Assembly (NCBI GenBank): GCA_002504525.1
Contig: DATD01000027.1
Coordinates: 38,360-54,614, forward strand
DNA from: Methanomassiliicoccus sp. UBA345
GTDB taxonomy: Archaea; Thermoplasmatota; Thermoplasmata; Methanomassiliicoccales; Methanomassiliicoccaceae
Direction of reading: 5' to 3'
Length of the DNA stretch: 16,255 nt
Both the position numbers and the translations under genes were made by a program. The notes beneath the pieces are model-generated. The model made no database searches. It was not told where the DNA came from and worked only from the letters and a program-made list of their open reading frames with translations. This document shows positions 14,410 through 16,255 of this stretch, piece by piece (positions within the stretch are counted from its first letter, which is position 1; each line of letters starts with the position of its first letter).

Positions 14410-15087
14410 ATGATCAAGATCGCTCCATCCATACTCTCGGCGGACTTCAGCCGCCTGGGGGAGGAGGTCGAACGCCTCGAATCGGAGGGCGCAGACTGGG
14501 TCCACGTCGACGTCATGGACGGCGTGTTCGTGCCGAACATCACCATCGGTCCATCGGTGGTGAAGGCCATCCGCCCCCGTACCGCGGTGCCGTTCGATGT
14601 TCACCTCATGATAACCTCGCCGGAGCGGTACATCGAGCAGTTCGCCGATGCCGGGGCGGACTGCATCACCGTGCACGTCGAGGCGACCGACGACGTCAAG
14701 GGAGCGATCGACATGATCCACGGGCTGGGGAAGAAGGCCGGACTGTCCCTGAACCCCGAAACGCCCTTCTCGGCCGCCGAGCCCTACCTGGGGCACATCG
14801 ACCTGCTGCTGGTGATGACCGTCCATCCGGGTTTCGGGGGCCAGTCGTTCATGCCCGTCGGACTGCCCAAGATCGCCGCGGCTAGGGAGCGCCTCGACGC
14901 GCTGGGCAGCGAAGCAGAGCTTGAGGTCGACGGCGGCATCAACTGCGACACGGGGCGGCAGTGCATCGCCGCGGGGGCGAGCGTGCTCGTGGCCGGCAGC
15001 GCGCTGTTCAAGTGCCCCGACATGGGCGCGGAGATGAACCTGTGGAGGACGTTCCGCCGGGAGGGCGCGGACTCGCAAGATTCATAA
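14410..15087 (+). CDS. rpe: Ribulose-phosphate 3-epimerase
   Basis: 225 residues, the standard length. It interconverts ribulose 5-phosphate and xylulose 5-phosphate in the cytoplasm, in pentose metabolism. The TIM-barrel landmarks are all present: IAPSILSADFSRLGEEV (4-20), VHVDVMDGVFVPNITIGP (31-48), FDVHLMI (62-68), MTVHPGFGGQSF (136-147) and EVDGGI (172-177). Metal ligands H32, D34, H65 and D174 are kept, with D34 and D174 as the catalytic acid/base pair. In archaea this enzyme often works with a ribulose monophosphate or transketolase route; no partner gene is nearby. It has its own TATA box preceded by a GC-rich hairpin. Confidence 0.97.
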   Translation: MIKIAPSILSADFSRLGEEVERLESEGADWVHVDVMDGVFVPNITIGPSVVKAIRPRTAVPFDVHLMITSPERYIEQFADAGADCITVHVEATDDVKGAIDMIHGLGKKAGLSLNPETPFSAAEPYLGHIDLLLVMTVHPGFGGQSFMPVGLPKIAAARERLDALGSEAELEVDGGINCDTGRQCIAAGASVLVAGSALFKCPDMGAEMNLWRTFRREGADSQDS

Positions 15088-15115
15088 GCGTTCCGCCTGA
15101 TGCCTGTTCGTTCGC

Positions 15116-15292
15116 ATGAATACCGAATTCACCAGCTCGAAATGGTTCCTATTGCTGGTCGCCATAGTCCTGCCCCTCATCCTGTTGGCAGCGGCAGCGG
15201 CCCTGAACGCCGGCATATGCGTCATGATCGTCCTCCTGGTGTGGATCGGAACGGCGCTCATCTTGCTGTACCTGCCGAAGAACGATTACTGA
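15116..15292 (+). CDS. 58-residue two-helix membrane protein
   Basis: Begins MNTEFTSSKWF and has two hydrophobic segments, about 10-30 (LLLVAIVLPLILLAAAAALN) and about 32-53 (ICVMIVLLVWIGTALILLYL), then a short polar tail PKNDY. It shows no catalytic residues and I do not recognise a family. Codon use matches the neighbouring genes, and the frame is free of stops over the predicted helices. A TATA-like TTCATAAGC lies about 28-36 bases before ATG 15116 and there is no clear Shine-Dalgarno motif. It lies between rpe and fen on the same strand, 28 and 44 bases from them. Confidence 0.7.
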   Translation: MNTEFTSSKWFLLLVAIVLPLILLAAAAALNAGICVMIVLLVWIGTALILLYLPKNDY

Positions 15293-15336
15293 GGGCCAGA
15301 AGGGATAAATCACCCGGCAGGGAATGAGGAAGCGCC

Positions 15337-16255
15337 ATGGGCGTCAATCTTTCGAGCATCGTCCCGATCGAGAAGCTGAGCCTTGAGGATCTCGCAGGCA
15401 GGACCGTCGCCATCGATGCATACAACGCGATCTATCAGTTCCTCAGCATCATCCGCGGGCCGGACGGCACTCCCCTAAAGGATGCCAGAGGGAGGGTCAC
15501 ATCCCACCTCACGGGACTGCTGTACCGCAACATCAATCTTCTAGAGGCGAACATCCGGCCCGTGTATGTGTTCGACGGCGTTCCGCACGAGCTCAAATCT
15601 CATACCCTGGCCGAGCGTTCCGAGCGGCGGACGCGCGCTCATGAGGAATGGAAGGACGCCGTCAGCGAGGGGGACGTCGAGAAGGCCAGATGCAAGGCGA
15701 CGCAATCGTCCCGCATGACCAACGAGATTGTCGAGTCGTCCCGCATCCTGCTTACCTTTCTCGGCATACCTGTCGTGCAGGCGCCGGAGGAGGGTGAGGC
15801 ACAGGCCGCTTACATGGCATCCTCCGGCGAGGCGTGGGCGGCGTCGTCTCAGGATTTCGACTCTTTGCTGTTCGGCGCGCCCCGGCTGGTGAGGAACCTG
15901 AACATCACCGGGCGGAGAAAGATGCCCGGAACGAAGGAGTACCGGGACATCAGCATCGAACTGATCGAGCTGCCCAAGGTGCTGGATAGCAACGGACTGC
16001 ATTCGAGGGAGCAGCTCATCGATCTGGCCATCCTCATCGGTACGGACTACAATCCGGGGATTAGGGGCATCGGGCCAAAGAAGGGGCTGAAGCTCATTCA
16101 GCAGCACGGCGACCTCGAGAGCGCGCTGCATTCCATAGGGGAGAGCATACCGCAGGCGGAGTGCGTGCAGGACATCTTCCTCCGCAGCGAACGGGCCGAG
16201 GTGCCGCCGCTGGAGTGGAGGAAGCCAGACCGCGAGAAGATCGTCGACTTCCTGA
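15337..16255 (+). CDS. fen: Flap endonuclease 1 (FEN-1), 3' end beyond the window
   Basis: 306 residues are visible of an expected 340 or so. FEN-1 removes 5' flaps during Okazaki-fragment maturation and base-excision repair, normally bound to PCNA. The N-terminal nuclease block (MGVNLSSIVP; VAIDAYNAIYQFLSIIR) and the internal block are intact. Metal ligands D27, D80 (VFDG), E152 and E154 (EEGEAQAAYMA), D173 and D175 (SQDFDSLLFG) and D237 (IGTDYNPGI) are all present. The helix-hairpin-helix IRGIGPKKGLKLI follows at about 242-254. The PCNA-binding C-terminus is outside the window. ATG 15337 has GAGGA with about 7-base spacing and a TATA-like GGATAAAT about 30 bases upstream. Confidence 0.97.
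   Translation, partial: MGVNLSSIVPIEKLSLEDLAGRTVAIDAYNAIYQFLSIIRGPDGTPLKDARGRVTSHLTGLLYRNINLLEANIRPVYVFDGVPHELKSHTLAERSERRTRAHEEWKDAVSEGDVEKARCKATQSSRMTNEIVESSRILLTFLGIPVVQAPEEGEAQAAYMASSGEAWAASSQDFDSLLFGAPRLVRNLNITGRRKMPGTKEYRDISIELIELPKVLDSNGLHSREQLIDLAILIGTDYNPGIRGIGPKKGLKLIQQHGDLESALHSIGESIPQAECVQDIFLRSERAEVPPLEWRKPDREKIVDFL

Noticed and set aside
14311..15078. 255-codon minus-strand frame
   Set aside because: It is antisense to the well-supported epimerase gene and carries no family motif.
15541..16131. 196-codon minus-strand frame
   Set aside because: It is antisense to FEN-1, whose active-site residues are all in place.

Overview
The window looks archaeal. It carries a flap endonuclease of the FEN-1 type, the archaeal form of S-adenosylmethionine synthetase, an archaeal-style RNase Z and a DUF4443 winged-helix protein. 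TATA-like boxes lie about 25 bases before many start codons, which suggests leaderless messages. Coding DNA is GC-rich and intergenic DNA is AT-rich. A euryarchaeote, possibly of the Thermoplasmata/Methanomassiliicoccales type, fits best, but the lineage is inference from gene content. I saw no mobile element, CRISPR array, rRNA or tRNA.

Layout. 1-1715 (minus): a small operon made of an uncharacterised helical protein, an SPFH-domain protein ending in three zinc ribbons, and the first codons of another zinc-ribbon protein cut by the window edge. 2113-5338 (plus): three separately promoted genes, namely a tandem GNAT-like acetyltransferase, a secreted-domain/four-helix membrane protein and a radical SAM enzyme. 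The radical SAM gene runs 41 bases into the convergent UbiA prenyltransferase gene (5298-6254, minus), which follows a DUF5654 small membrane protein (6349-6627, minus). 6628-7106 is an AT-rich divergent control region. 7107-8726 (plus): a glutamate-synthase-like FMN protein with an N-terminal four-cysteine cluster. 8727-8957 holds a T-rich terminator and then a strong TATA box with two inverted repeats, a candidate small RNA or structured leader. 8958-10991 (plus): a large thioredoxin-fold/DUF255 (YyaL/SPATA20-type) protein.

10988-14295 (minus): a housekeeping run read right to left as a small zinc-binding protein, a 53-residue conserved protein, RNase Z, S-adenosylmethionine synthetase and the DUF4443 protein. 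The last three are tightly spaced. 14410-16255 (plus): ribulose-phosphate 3-epimerase, a 58-residue membrane protein and FEN-1, which runs off the right edge.

Working together: rnz-mat-DUF4443 looks like one transcription unit in which the winged-helix protein could regulate S-adenosylmethionine supply (inference). The radical SAM and UbiA genes are convergent rather than co-transcribed, so a shared lipid or quinone pathway is only a hypothesis. The most interesting unknowns are the SPFH/zinc-ribbon operon, the UbiA protein lacking the usual second Asp pair, the radical SAM enzyme with four extra cysteines, the divergent glutamate-synthase-like protein and the structured 8771-8900 segment.
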